From Symbiodinium natans (taxonomy: Eukaryota; Sar; Dinophyceae; Suessiales; Symbiodiniaceae), in NCBI GenBank assembly GCA_905221605.1, contig CAJNDS010001446.1:204427-268426 (forward strand): a stretch of DNA of 64,000 bases, written 5' to 3'. Shown one piece after another: positions 34,756-44,057 of this stretch. Under the pieces are notes generated by a model. The model made no database searches and was not told the origin of the DNA. It saw only the letters and a list, made by a program, of their open reading frames with translations. The stretch's first letter is position 1, and the number at the start of each line of letters is the position of its first letter. Both the position numbers and the translations under genes were made by a program.

Positions 34756-37700
34756 GAGCTTCTCTTCTACAGAGGTTTTTGGGTGTTGGCGGAGGTGGCT
34801 GCTTTCCATCCTGCTTCCACAATTATGTTTGCAGGTCATGACAACCACTTGCATGCCATTGCTCTCAGTGATTGCTGCAACTACCTGGTGCGGCTCTCAC
34901 TCGAATGGCGCGGGTACCGGCAGAGAAGGGCCCAAAAAACTCTTGTCGTGCTCATGGATGTCGGGAAATGCCAGATTCACGGGGCACTGAGATTTTCGAT
35001 TTATACGGTTTCGACGAGCTCCAAAGCGACAGCTGATCTCCACATGCCTTCGTATGATTTTTCGTGATTTTCTGGTGGCCTAGGCCTGCGCCTGTTCGGC
35101 AGGAAGAGTCCTCGTGTATCGGCGGAATTGCCCGCTCCAGCCTCAGGGTTTCCATGAGTGGTACTGGCAAGTCAGGCAAGTGACTAGAAAAGCAAAACGG
35201 AACGCCAGCTCTTCGCTCAGAAAGATGTTCGGATTTCTCTGAACAGGACTCGAGAAATTGAGTTGGCCGACGCGGATGATGTGGCGGATCTGAAGGAGGC
35301 AGCTGGCAGTTGAGCGAACGGCAATTGGTGAATTTCTCACATGTGTTGCTGCTTAAGCCGCCTTTGTCATGCTAGTCGCTGAAGCTTGGAGACCACGGCG
35401 AGTTTGTGGTGCAACGCCGCCGAACACTCAATTTTGCTGCCTTTGGCTGACCTTGCTGGTGAGGGGCCAAGTGTCCGCGAAGCCTAAGGCTTGGAACTTG
35501 CTGAGGGCGCTGTCGTCGTGGAGCCTCAGGCAAGGGCCTTGGGGCGATTGAGAGTCCAAGATCCGCGAACATCGCACAGCCCCCTGTCCTGACAGGACAG
35601 CACAAGCTGAGTCACAAAGATATGTGAAGTGCAGGACCAGCTCCTGCCGGAAGCTTCCCTGGAGGGATTCAAAAAGCGCTCAGACTTGGTGCGGCCCTGA
35701 GACCGTCTGCTGCACCTCGGGTACACTCGTGGTTGTGTAGAAGCGCGTTAGCCCATCATGCCCAAAACGCATGCCTTCAACGATTCCGTGCACACAAAGA
35801 GTGCCTTCATGTGCCTTCCTAGGATGCCGTTGAGCTGCCTGCTCGATTTCGCTTGCGGTTTGCTCGGGCCCCCAGCTGCTGGCACAGTGCTTGGGAATTC
35901 GGAAGCAAGGGGTTGCTGACTCTCAGGACGAGAAGTGTAACGAAGTGTAATGCGTTTAGCGTACTTGTGTTCACAGGTTGGCTGTCTGACCAGTGGATAT
36001 CGGAAAGCTTGGCGCTCCTTGGAGCACGCAAGGGCCTTGGGACTTTCAGTCTCTCTGCTGGTGTCCCTTGTAGTGACTGGTACCGTATTGTAGTTCTTGC
36101 TTAGAGGAAAAAGTCCGGTCGACATGCGCGCTCTTTCTGTCATCCGCTGCGACTTATTAGGGTGGCGCTGTCCATTGCCTCGTCTTGGTGCGGGAAGGCT
36201 GACAGCTTGCTCTTGCAGCTTTTTTTTGAGGTGCTTGTGATTCTAGTACGCCAGGCTGCAAGGAGTACCTCTATTCAGGCTCACGTACCTCAGCTGCATT
36301 CTCGGGTCAAAAGCTATAAGGATGCGTGCCGAGGAGGGGGCTTTATCCAACCGTATTGCCCCAGGTGATCGCTTGGTCCGAAAGTGGCAGGAAGCTCAGA
36401 TGCCGGCCAGGAAGTCCGGTTTTGGTGTCAGCGGTGTAAAGTTCCAGGCCAGGTTTAGGCCGGATTTTGGATCCTTCTGTGTTGATAGCGACTATGGTGC
36501 AAGTCGAACTCTGCCACTGCGGGAATGCCAGTTACGTGTCTGCGCTGATTTGATTCGGCCAAGGTGTGGACAATGAATTTGGTCCGAGTCAAATTCTTTG
36601 TAGGGCGATCAACCATACTGCGCGGATCGTCTGCTAACCTCTCACACGCTGCGTCTTCCGGTTTGTGGGAAAATCAGCGAGAAAAGTTACGTTTAGTAAA
36701 GAGTGGCTTTTCGCAGCTCGCAAGAAGTGGCTTTTCGCAAGAAGTTTTTTCCGCAAGATGTGGGCTTTTTCCAAAAGCCTGCGAGAGCAATGCTGCGCGA
36801 CTGCTCGCACAACGAAGCGAGAAATTACACTTGTCGAAATAAGTTGTGTTTTCGATCGAAGTTGCTTGTTCAAGAAAAGTGGCTTTTCGAACTGGCTGCA
36901 CGCACAACGCCGTCACTTGTGCAAGAAGTTGTTTCGAGAAAAGCGGCTTCTCGAACAGACTGTGTGTGCAGCGCCATGAGAGAAGTGACGTTTCGCAAGA
37001 AGTTGTTACAGTTGTTTTCCGAGAAAAAACAACTTGAACCCTCATCATTGCGGTTGCCAGGCTGACAACAGGCTCATGTCCTCGGCACGGTGCACTGTAA
37101 CAACGAGAACAAGAGCGCGGAATAGGGTAGGACTTTTCAATGAGGAATTTGGCGGAGCTTAGCTTTTTCCACTCCGATACCAGGCGCTCACGTTCTTGAA
37201 GCGTAAAGGCATCTAAAGGCCAAACGCCTCTTCTAGCCCGAATGGTGGGTGCCAGCACTCTTGAGTGCTTGTCACCACCCACCTTCGAGTTGTCCAAGCT
37301 CTCTCAAATGGTATTCAAGCAGTGAAACATCCAGCCTGACGCGAAAGACTCAACAAGAAATGCGCCAGTGACCCATTAATCGAGCTTGAGATAGGTGCTC
37401 ACAGTCGGGCTACTCGTGTCTCGGCCCATCCCTGGAATTCCGAAGTTGCTACAAAGGTCTTTGCTTGAGGGTGCGCTCGAGCTGACGCTCCATGGGCTGA
37501 AGACTCAGCTACGGTCACTGTAGAGCGCGCATGCTTACGGGCCCTCCGGCTGCAGAGAGGCACTCCTCCATGGTCCGTTGCCTGGCTGCCAACGAGCTGT
37601 ACTTGGCCAGTGGTGCCTTTGCCTAATTAAAGTCTCGGACCGGTAGAGGGCAGAAGGGGGGACAGATCATTCCGAAATTGATGCCGGCTTCGTTCGTACC

Positions 37701-37827
37701 TGCGCTGTACAGACTGTACCTGGATGCAGGAGTGTTAAAGCAGCTCGTGAACCTCAATGCAGGCGGCGATGATCGCAGCATTTGCATTTGGCGACGGGAT
37801 GCCTCTTGTCTCAAACGCTGTGCCTGA
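34756..37827 (+). CDS. WD40-repeat protein gene, partial exon set
   Basis: The firm part is at the 3' end. Exon 37556-37612 (HSSMVRCLAANELYLASG) is interrupted by a GT-AG intron (37613-37762) and continues at 37763. Joining gives LASGGDDRSICIWRRD, a textbook WD40 blade end (Ser-Gly-Gly-Asp-Asp...Ile-x-Ile-Trp). The intron lies between the first and second bases of a Gly codon. An earlier block near 34783-34900 (AFHPASTIMFAGHDNHLHAI) also resembles a blade. Other + blocks between them look like exons: 35255-35318 (ELADADDVADLKEAAG); 35385-35450 (LGDHGEFVVQRRRTLNFAAF); 35628-35697 (DQLLPEASLEGFKKRSDLVR); 36200-36330 (FFEVLVILVRQAARSTSIQ); 36366-36430 (DRLVRKWQEAQMPARKSGF). WD40 proteins act as assembly platforms; the partner is unknown. 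That all blocks belong together is inference. Confidence 0.5.
36680..37035. repeat. Degenerate GTGGCTTTTCG repeat cluster
   Basis: At least six related copies of a motif like AGTGGCTTTTCG(C/A)A occur, near 36710, 36727, 36757, 36881, 36942 and 36987. They are separated by AAGAAGTT/GAGAAAAG-type elements. Each motif is flanked by its rough complement (CGAGAAAAG), so the cluster is rich in imperfect hairpins. Both strands are open: Ser-Gly-Phe-Ser units on plus, Glu-Lys-Pro-Leu units on minus. Confidence 0.75.
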
Positions 37828-38822
37828 AGTAGGGTCTTTGTTTGATTGTGCTAGAATATGGAGTCTTGGTTCTAGGGGGTACATTGTATGCAGGGTACCC
37901 AAAGCAGCCCAAACTTAGAGAATTGAAGTTCTACATATTGTGTGTATGTTTTCCTAGAATTGCGGGACTGGTACAGAAGTCGCTCCTCCGCTTTCCTTTG
38001 TTCCTCTTCGTTTGCTCCGGCTGGCCGGCTCAGGAGATCACAAACACGCAGGTGAAGGACGAGCGTACATAGCAGTCCTCAAGTGAGACATCCGACGAAC
38101 TTCGTCAGCCAGCCAGCAGCCTAAGTTTGTGTCTCTGAGTCTCAGGAGCTGGAGTGCAGCAGCCGAATCACAAGTCATACAGACTTTGCCGGGGCCCTAG
38201 ATCGCGTCAGAGCCATGATGTGTAAGGGCAAGATGGGGTTTTGCATGGGCCAATGGGGGGGCTCAGCCACATAGACCTGAACCAGAAAGGCTTCAAAATT
38301 TAGGTTGAAAAAGTGAACCAAGCTGAGAGTGTGCTCGATGTCCATCATGGGGAGACGCGTGCATGGCACAGCTTCCTTCTCATGCCTCGCAGCCTCGGCA
38401 GATGAAGGACAAAATTGGCCATGGAAAGCAAGATGTGGAAAGTCTTAGATGCAGCCAAGTAGTGAAAGCAACTACTGGCTTGATGTGGCGGTTGCGATGC
38501 AAGGTTCGTGCAGTCGCACTTTGCAACAGTTTTCATGAGCGATTGCTGCCCAGCACCCGGCCTTTGCGTTTTGGCTACTTTCTTTTTTTCAACATCGAAA
38601 TGCGAACGAAAGGTCTGCGGGCGATGACCAGCGGGTGATCCTGTGGAACGTTCACCGAAAAGAGAAGCTTCGTGAGCTTCAGCCTTATGACTTCTAATCA
38701 CTTTTGATCCTGGGCACTAGTGGCACTAGTTCCAATTCCGAGGAAGCAGGTAGCTGCTTTTGCTGCCTTGAGCTCATGCAATAGTTGCTCGAGAGCTTGT
38801 TTGTGTCACCCGCACCGAGGTA
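37828..38822. other. No confident gene
   Basis: A + frame at 37842-38072 begins with a hydrophobic stretch (VLEYGVLVLGGTLYAGYP) but has no exon edges or family match. The rest holds only short frames. Confidence 0.35.
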
Positions 38823-39207
38823 TCAGCACCCGTGTAATGTTGCCGCTGTGGTGCTGATGGGTTCAGCTCTGGCAACTGCTGGGGAGGAGCTTCGGTTGGG
38901 GACACCCGGTGAGACTTCATGACTTTGTGCCTTGACTTGGCTCACCGCCTGTGCAAGGATGGAAGACTGCGCATTTGGAACACTGCCCCATGGTGGCATT
39001 GTGGGGTCCGGCAACTGAAGGGTGGTTCAATCGGTTGAAGTGACACTGCGCAACTCCTCCAGCATCCGCCGAATTAGCAGCCATCGCCAAAGGATGTCGA
39101 AGGTTCGCTTGACAATCAGCTCGGTGCGGTTTAAAAGTAGCTGCAACAAGTGACGGAGCTTTCAGACATTGACTCTGCAAACCACTTGCTGCTGAAAAAA
39201 TGCTCAC
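38823..39207 (-). CDS. Possible minus-strand exons, Ser/Ala/Gln-rich
   Basis: Two minus frames look coding: 39014-38823 (NAQSSILAQAVSQVKAQSHE, later a Pro/Ser-rich run) and 39207-38917 in another frame (GQCSKCAVFHPC). The Cys spacing of the second faintly recalls the Cys/His fingers common in dinoflagellate proteins but is incomplete. Low confidence; the + strand shows nothing better. Confidence 0.2.
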
Positions 39208-39995
39208 TTCGGACGGTCGGAACGTGAATGAACGAAACCTCTTTCAACAGACAAAGTAGCAGACCTCAACTGATCTCATCAGGAGTCTGCAGAGCTGCAG
39301 CACAACTTGAAGCCGGGGCCTCGGGGGAGTGCTTTGGGGGGGAAGCGGCGCAAGAATAAGGGGAAATCCAAAACAGGCAGCGCTTGCATTATGAGACAAC
39401 TCTGGGTACAAAGGCATCCGCAGCGCCTCACCAGCCTCTCCTCTATGCGGGTCTTCTGACCTTCGGGGGTCCATGCTGGCAATGTCCAGCTGCTATTGTT
39501 AATGCAAGCTCTGCCGTTCTTCTGATAGAAGATTGCAAGAGCCATCGCTTCCGACACGATGCCCAACAGAAAGGATGCGACAGGACATGTCCTCCGCGCC
39601 CCTCCGCACCCCTCCGCGCAACTCCGCACCCTCGCGCTCTCAGCTCCACCCCCCGTGCCCTCCTCACCCTTCGCCGCCAGCTCCGTTTCTCTTGAGTCCC
39701 TCCCCTGTGTGCTATACGTGCTCGAGTGTAGATGTTTTCTTGAAGCCCGCCTGTCCAACTCTGTTTCCCTTGAGTCTCTCCAGCCTAGCAGAGCTTTCGT
39801 TCCTTTGGCTCCTCCCCTCAAGTGTGGCGCACCTTCTGGGCTCAAATACGCTTTGCACACTTGCGACCTCATCTTAACCCCATACTACGCTACCGTCCAG
39901 ACGAATCGAAGCATGTTACGGCCAGCCCACATTCTTGTCGGCGCAAGTCGCTCATTGGGACTGCTGTAGTGGCCGTTCTTGTGCCGCCTTCGGCC
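39208..39995. other. Upstream region of the LRR gene
   Basis: Pyrimidine-rich blocks (TCCGC, CCCTCC units near 39590-39670, CCTTGAGTC units near 39680-39780) lie upstream of the LRR start. The sequence at 39835-39870 (CTGGGCTCAAATACGCTTTG and onward) is shared with 49360-49398, next to the broken LRR copy. No separate gene is supported. Confidence 0.5.
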
Positions 39996-41795
39996 ATGAT
40001 CTCACGGTTGCTGTGTTGCTGCATGGGCACGGTCTTGGGCCTCTCCGGCTCCTCGCCCCCCAGCATCCCAGCGATCCCTCCACCGCCCAAGTACCAACCA
40101 GATGCACTCAATCTCTCAGATTTCAAGAGCGTGGATGAGTTTCTTGAGGGGCTCGGTCTCCCTGCCGCAGAGTGCAATCAGAGCTGCAACTGCAGCCGCA
40201 GCTGCGCCTGTGAGATTCGGACCTTCAACGAAGAACACATATTACACCGGGTACGCAGCATTGAGATCAAAGGATGCAATTTGACTGGGAAGGAGATACG
40301 CCCCGAATTGTTGCAGTTGGAGCACCTAGAACGCTTGGTACTGGCACAAAACCGGCTCAGTGGACCCATGCCGAGACATTTCCCAGGATGCAGAAAGTTG
40401 TCAAGCCTGGATCTGTCTGGAAACAGCTTGACGGGTGCCATTGTTCTGGAAAACTACCTGGACGGTCGGAGTCGGATGAGGCAACTTGTGCTCTCCAACA
40501 ATTTGCTCAATGGACCCATCCCTGCGATCAAGACGGTGGATTGTGAACTTCGAGAACTGCGCCTTGCAGGCAACCGCCTCTCAGGTGCCATCCCGCCACA
40601 GCTCCTGAACATGAAGAATCTGAAGATCTTGTCCTTGGCTGGCAACAAGCTCAACGGAAGCATCCCCGAAGTCTGGCAAGAAAGTCCGATGGAGCAGCTT
40701 TTCCTGGAAGAAAACGAGCTTCAAGGCGAGATCCCGGACAGCATTGCAAACATGAACAGCTTGGCGATTCTGAGACTCGAAATCAACTTTCTTGAAGGCA
40801 AGATCCCCGAGTCTTTGGGACAGTTGAGGGCTTTGGAGCAGCTCCGTCTCAATCACAATCGGCTTCATGGAGTTCCATGGCTCGGTCAGCTTGACCACCT
40901 CTCCGTGCTGCAGCTCAATGACTTGCCTTTAAAGTCACACATTCCGGGAGAGCTGGGCAATCTTACTCGTTTGGAGTTCCTGGATTTGTCAAACAGTGGC
41001 CTCCATGGATCCATAAAACATTTGGCGACCCTGACGGGGCTTCGTAGCCTTCGCTTGATGAAAAATGATTTGGGCGGAGAGCTGCCGGACTTCGCCGCCC
41101 CAAATCTGACGACGGTCCTTTTGGACAGGAATCATTTTTCCGGAGATGTGCATCGGGCATTCTGTCAAGCGCCACAGCTTTTGACTTTGAGCCTTCACCA
41201 CAATCAACTCAGTGGACCGCTCCCGGAGTGCTTGGGGGACTTGGCGAACCTCGAGCAGCTCTTCCTGCATCACAATATATTCGTCGGTGAGGTTCCTGAA
41301 GGCCTTGCCGACTTGCAGAATTTGACCGTGATAACGCTTCACAGCAACCATTTCCGTGGCCGGCTCCCCAAATTGAAGCGCTCGTCCGTCGCAACCTTCC
41401 ATAGCAACGACTTTTCAGGGTCTATCCCAGAGTTTGATTTTAAGCATTCTTGCAGCAATAGCCCCTGGTTCAGCCTGCACGGTGCAGACTGCGAAATTCT
41501 GGAAAAAGTCATGGTTCGTGAGAAGATTGTCGGTTGCAATGAGTTGCAGTCCATTCACAAGATGAATATCTCAGAGCTGCTGCAGCAGTGCCCCGAGACC
41601 TGTGGAACTTGCAGCGAATACCAGCTGAAGGCCAAGTTGACACTCCACGGGAACAGGCTGTCTGGGCCTATCCCACCGTCCGTCAACAGCTCGGAGATAC
41701 AGGCTACCGCACTCATGGGCAACACGCTTGGTGATGGTGAAGCACTGAACGCTGATTGGCTCTCGCTGGAGGATGCTCACTCGAGAGTTTCGTGA
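39996..41795 (+). CDS. Large leucine-rich-repeat ectodomain with ShKT-like module
   Basis: One open block. I choose Met at 39996 because it starts a hydrophobic, Cys-rich signal-like segment (ISRLLCCCMGTVLGLSG). The frame is open upstream to a Met at 39822, so an anchored longer form is possible. After a Pro-rich linker and a small Cys cluster (CNQSCNCSRSCACE) come about 17-18 LRRs of the plant extracellular type (LxxLxLxxNxLxGxIP), for example LSSLDLSGNSLTGAI and LRLAGNRLSGAIPPQL. Near the C-terminus a Cys module ending CPETCGTC has the spacing of a ShKT domain. One last LRR (LTLHGNRLSGPIPPSV) follows. The protein is probably secreted or cell-surface and binds peptide, glycan or protein ligands. 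Three in-frame stops (TGA TGA TAG) end the block. Membrane exons follow directly in the same orientation, so the full gene is probably an LRR receptor-like membrane protein. Confidence 0.85.
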   Translation: MISRLLCCCMGTVLGLSGSSPPSIPAIPPPPKYQPDALNLSDFKSVDEFLEGLGLPAAECNQSCNCSRSCACEIRTFNEEHILHRVRSIEIKGCNLTGKEIRPELLQLEHLERLVLAQNRLSGPMPRHFPGCRKLSSLDLSGNSLTGAIVLENYLDGRSRMRQLVLSNNLLNGPIPAIKTVDCELRELRLAGNRLSGAIPPQLLNMKNLKILSLAGNKLNGSIPEVWQESPMEQLFLEENELQGEIPDSIANMNSLAILRLEINFLEGKIPESLGQLRALEQLRLNHNRLHGVPWLGQLDHLSVLQLNDLPLKSHIPGELGNLTRLEFLDLSNSGLHGSIKHLATLTGLRSLRLMKNDLGGELPDFAAPNLTTVLLDRNHFSGDVHRAFCQAPQLLTLSLHHNQLSGPLPECLGDLANLEQLFLHHNIFVGEVPEGLADLQNLTVITLHSNHFRGRLPKLKRSSVATFHSNDFSGSIPEFDFKHSCSNSPWFSLHGADCEILEKVMVREKIVGCNELQSIHKMNISELLQQCPETCGTCSEYQLKAKLTLHGNRLSGPIPPSVNSSEIQATALMGNTLGDGEALNADWLSLEDAHSRVS

Positions 41796-41816
41796 TGATA
41801 GGCGGTAGGTTGTGTT

Positions 41817-42383
41817 ATGTCAGAACAGGCGAGCTCCAGCATGATGTCACGTTGCACGTATTGCGAAACTGCGGTCGCTGTGCACGATGACCTTTGCCCA
41901 GCCCAGGAGCAGCAGGATTTCCTCTACTTTTCGCCGGAGGCCAGAGTGCTGGATGTGCGTATGGCCAAAATCTTGTGCTTTCTGATGCTTCTCTTTGTGC
42001 TTCCTCCCTGGCGAACACGACTGACGAAAGCCACGGCAGCAGTCGCAAAGCCACCCGTCCTCAAGACCCTCACCCAGTCGCATGTTCAGGTGATGTTTGT
42101 CGTAGCCTGCTGCTTGGTGGGATGTCTCATTTCCTCTCCAGTGTATTATCTATTCTCGGGCAACTATTTTCAGGCAGATGGTGGTCAGCTGCTACTCAGA
42201 ATGACGGCTTCCTACTTTGCAGGTTCTGAGGACAAAGGCATCAAGGTTTGCGAGGTGTTCATGGTAACCTCCTGGTGCACCTTTGACGTCTTCATTCGGG
42301 TGATCGCTCTCCGTCGCTTCAAGCCCGCAAAGCAAGGCAGCTCCTGGAAACAAGAAACAGTGCAAGCTTTGATCTGTGTTTGA
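41817..42383 (+). CDS. Multi-pass membrane exon downstream of the LRR block
   Basis: A 188-codon block in the same frame as the LRR block, 15 bases after the triple stop. It begins with a Cys pair region (SRCTYCETAVAVHDDLCP), then hydrophobic segments KILCFLMLLFVLPPW, VMFVVACCLVGCLISSPVYY and VFMVTSWCTFDVFIRVIAL. The most likely reading is that it is an exon of the LRR gene and the stops lie in an intron. It could instead be a separate gene starting at the Met at 41817. The donor and acceptor cannot be fixed by eye; GAACAG at 41822-41827 is one candidate acceptor. Confidence 0.6.
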   Translation: MSEQASSSMMSRCTYCETAVAVHDDLCPAQEQQDFLYFSPEARVLDVRMAKILCFLMLLFVLPPWRTRLTKATAAVAKPPVLKTLTQSHVQVMFVVACCLVGCLISSPVYYLFSGNYFQADGGQLLLRMTASYFAGSEDKGIKVCEVFMVTSWCTFDVFIRVIALRRFKPAKQGSSWKQETVQALICV

Positions 42384-42454
42384 TCTCGTGTGAAAGTACC
42401 TTGAAGCAATCTCGAAGCCACTGGCTGTGGAAATGAGCAAGCTGAGGGCCAAGT

Positions 42455-42623
42455 TTTGTCGACGAGAGGTGCACGAGATATTTCCTATGGCTGCTGTGGT
42501 TCCTGGTGGTCTTAGTCATCTCGATGCCCCAGATTCTCTTCGCAATGGCCGAGGTTCGTGGCATGCAACACCGAATTAGCTTGCAAGAGAGTGGAGGTGA
42601 CATGACATGGTTGCACAATTGAA
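42455..42623 (+). CDS. Small transmembrane exon of the same membrane protein
   Basis: In a third frame, the block reads FVDERCTRYFLWLLWFLVVL, then VISMPQILFAMAEVRGMQHR, and closes at TGA. The single strong hydrophobic helix fits between the preceding and following membrane blocks. The frame differs from both neighbours, so introns are required on both sides. Confidence 0.5.
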
Positions 42624-42687
42624 CCGTGGAAGTGACCGATGATGTGGCATGAACGTGCATGCATGAACTAGTAGCTTCTGTGAGGCC

Positions 42688-43704
42688 GTGCCAAAAGGAT
42701 CAAAGTATCAGTGGCTGCTGGAGATTTTTCACCGCGGGGCTGGCGTCGTTGGTCCGTTTGTTGACCTCTTTCTTGCAAGCCCTCTGAGCATATGGTTTTC
42801 TGTAAAGGCATCGCAGTGGCTTTCCAAACCCATCCCAGCACACAATTTGTTGATGGCGCTGCAGCTTTGCTCGCAGTGGATGTTGCCTATGGTGGCCACG
42901 GTTCTTCTACATGAGAATTGCGTCGGTGGCTGGAAGATCTTTTGGGGTGTGTGCCCCCTCGGTGGCGACATGGGCGGCTTCGATTGGAAGGTCTTCGACA
43001 TGGAGATTCTTACCACAGAAGAGATCTGCAAAAACAAAGTGCAACGCTTGTGGGAAGGGCGCTGCAGCCGTGCTGTGATCCAGGACTTGTCCCCCCTACT
43101 TTTGCAGAAGCTACTGGTGAAAGCTGCAGTTCCAGCTGGTCTTTGGTTTGCATGGTGCTCCTTGCTCTATTGTGGCCTTTGGTATCAGGATGGAAAGCTT
43201 CACCCTCTTGCTAGGCTTTTGACAGGGTCAATGAAGTCAATGGGACAACATGCAGGTCTCATGACCTGGCTGGAGCAAGCTATCGTTTGGTCCCCCTTCG
43301 CTCCCTTCTTGAGTGTGGCCATTTTGGCAGGTGTTGCGCATAACTTCATGCTCGTAGACTTCGCCTGGAGCAGAAATGTGCCTTTTGAGGCTCAGGCCAT
43401 GGAGAGAGAAGGCGAGGAACGCCAAGAGTGCCACGAGCAGCAAGATCCGAATTCCACTGCATCGTTATCCCGATTCACCTTGCGGTGGGTCTTGGCCGTC
43501 GCGTGGGCCTTCCAAGTGTGGCATGCCTACGGCAATGGAATGGATGGAGCTCACCTGCTCATCTTGGCGGGAGGGCTCATTTTCTGTCCAGATAGTATGC
43601 TCAAAGTCTTTATTCCTGCTGCGCTGCCAAGCCTGGTCAAGCCGAGCAGCGTCGAGGTCGAGTTGCAGGAGCGAAATTCGGACTCCAGGTCCTCAGCAGG
43701 CTGA
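42688..43704 (+). CDS. C-terminal multi-pass domain of the LRR membrane protein
   Basis: A long open block to TGA (43702-43704). Hydrophobic segments include VGPFVDLFLASPLSIWF, LMALQLCSQWMLPMVATVLL, VPAGLWFAWCSLLYCGLWY, PFLSVAILAGVAHNFMLV and WVLAVAWAFQVWHAYG, with a final LLILAGGLIFC helix. A Cys/Trp-rich loop (NCVGGWKIFWGVC) lies between the second and third. The tail is Glu/Ser-rich, likely cytosolic. Placement after the LRR and preceding membrane exons suggests a receptor or channel-like membrane protein with a large LRR ectodomain. The first in-frame Met is internal to the coding-like sequence, so I treat this as a terminal exon rather than an independent gene. Confidence 0.65.
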   Translation: MPKGSKYQWLLEIFHRGAGVVGPFVDLFLASPLSIWFSVKASQWLSKPIPAHNLLMALQLCSQWMLPMVATVLLHENCVGGWKIFWGVCPLGGDMGGFDWKVFDMEILTTEEICKNKVQRLWEGRCSRAVIQDLSPLLLQKLLVKAAVPAGLWFAWCSLLYCGLWYQDGKLHPLARLLTGSMKSMGQHAGLMTWLEQAIVWSPFAPFLSVAILAGVAHNFMLVDFAWSRNVPFEAQAMEREGEERQECHEQQDPNSTASLSRFTLRWVLAVAWAFQVWHAYGNGMDGAHLLILAGGLIFCPDSMLKVFIPAALPSLVKPSSVEVELQERNSDSRSSAG

Positions 43705-44057
43705 TGCATCATCCTGGCTTGCGGAAGTTGCCTGAAGTTGCGGCCAGCGTAGCCAAGGTGCGGAGAGCGCGAAGCTTGCGGGGGGCGAGCGCAGGGAAAG
43801 TGTCAAGAATTATTCAAGATTGGCTCATAGTGGCACCATGCGAAGGTTGACGGCCGCCTGCGCCATTTGGACAGTCTCGACTTCAACTATTGAAAAAATG
43901 TGCTGCGTGGCGATGCATCTCCTGACTCAGGAAAATGGTAGCTGCTAGGACTTCCTGGGGTCGTTAGACTGAAGATGATACATGTAGCATCATGTAGCAC
44001 CACTGCCCTCACCACATTCTTCTCGGCTCACAGATGGCATAGTGTCATACAGTGTCC
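43705..44057. other. Spacer between the LRR membrane gene and the secreted-protein gene
   Basis: No open block with coding character. It should hold the 3' untranslated region of the membrane gene and the promoter of the next gene. No TATA-like or polyadenylation signal was clear enough to annotate. Confidence 0.5.

Noticed and set aside
34834-34870. GHDNHL, resembling the His-Asp motif of histidine acid phosphatases
   Set aside because: No RHGxR catalytic motif was found upstream, and the surrounding sequence reads better as a WD40 blade.
35385-35450. LGDHGEF, resembling a sulfatase active-site-region motif
   Set aside because: No other sulfatase signature (Cys-x-Pro-x-Arg) was seen nearby, and the block lies between WD40-like exons.
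38917-39000. GQCSKCAVFHPC as a zinc finger
   Set aside because: The remaining Cys/His ligands are missing in frame, and another frame on the same strand looks equally coding.
39780-39830. TTTGGCTCCTCCCCTCAAG as a relic of the dinoflagellate spliced leader
   Set aside because: It contains an internal insertion compared with the leader end and lacks the rest of the leader; similarity is too short.
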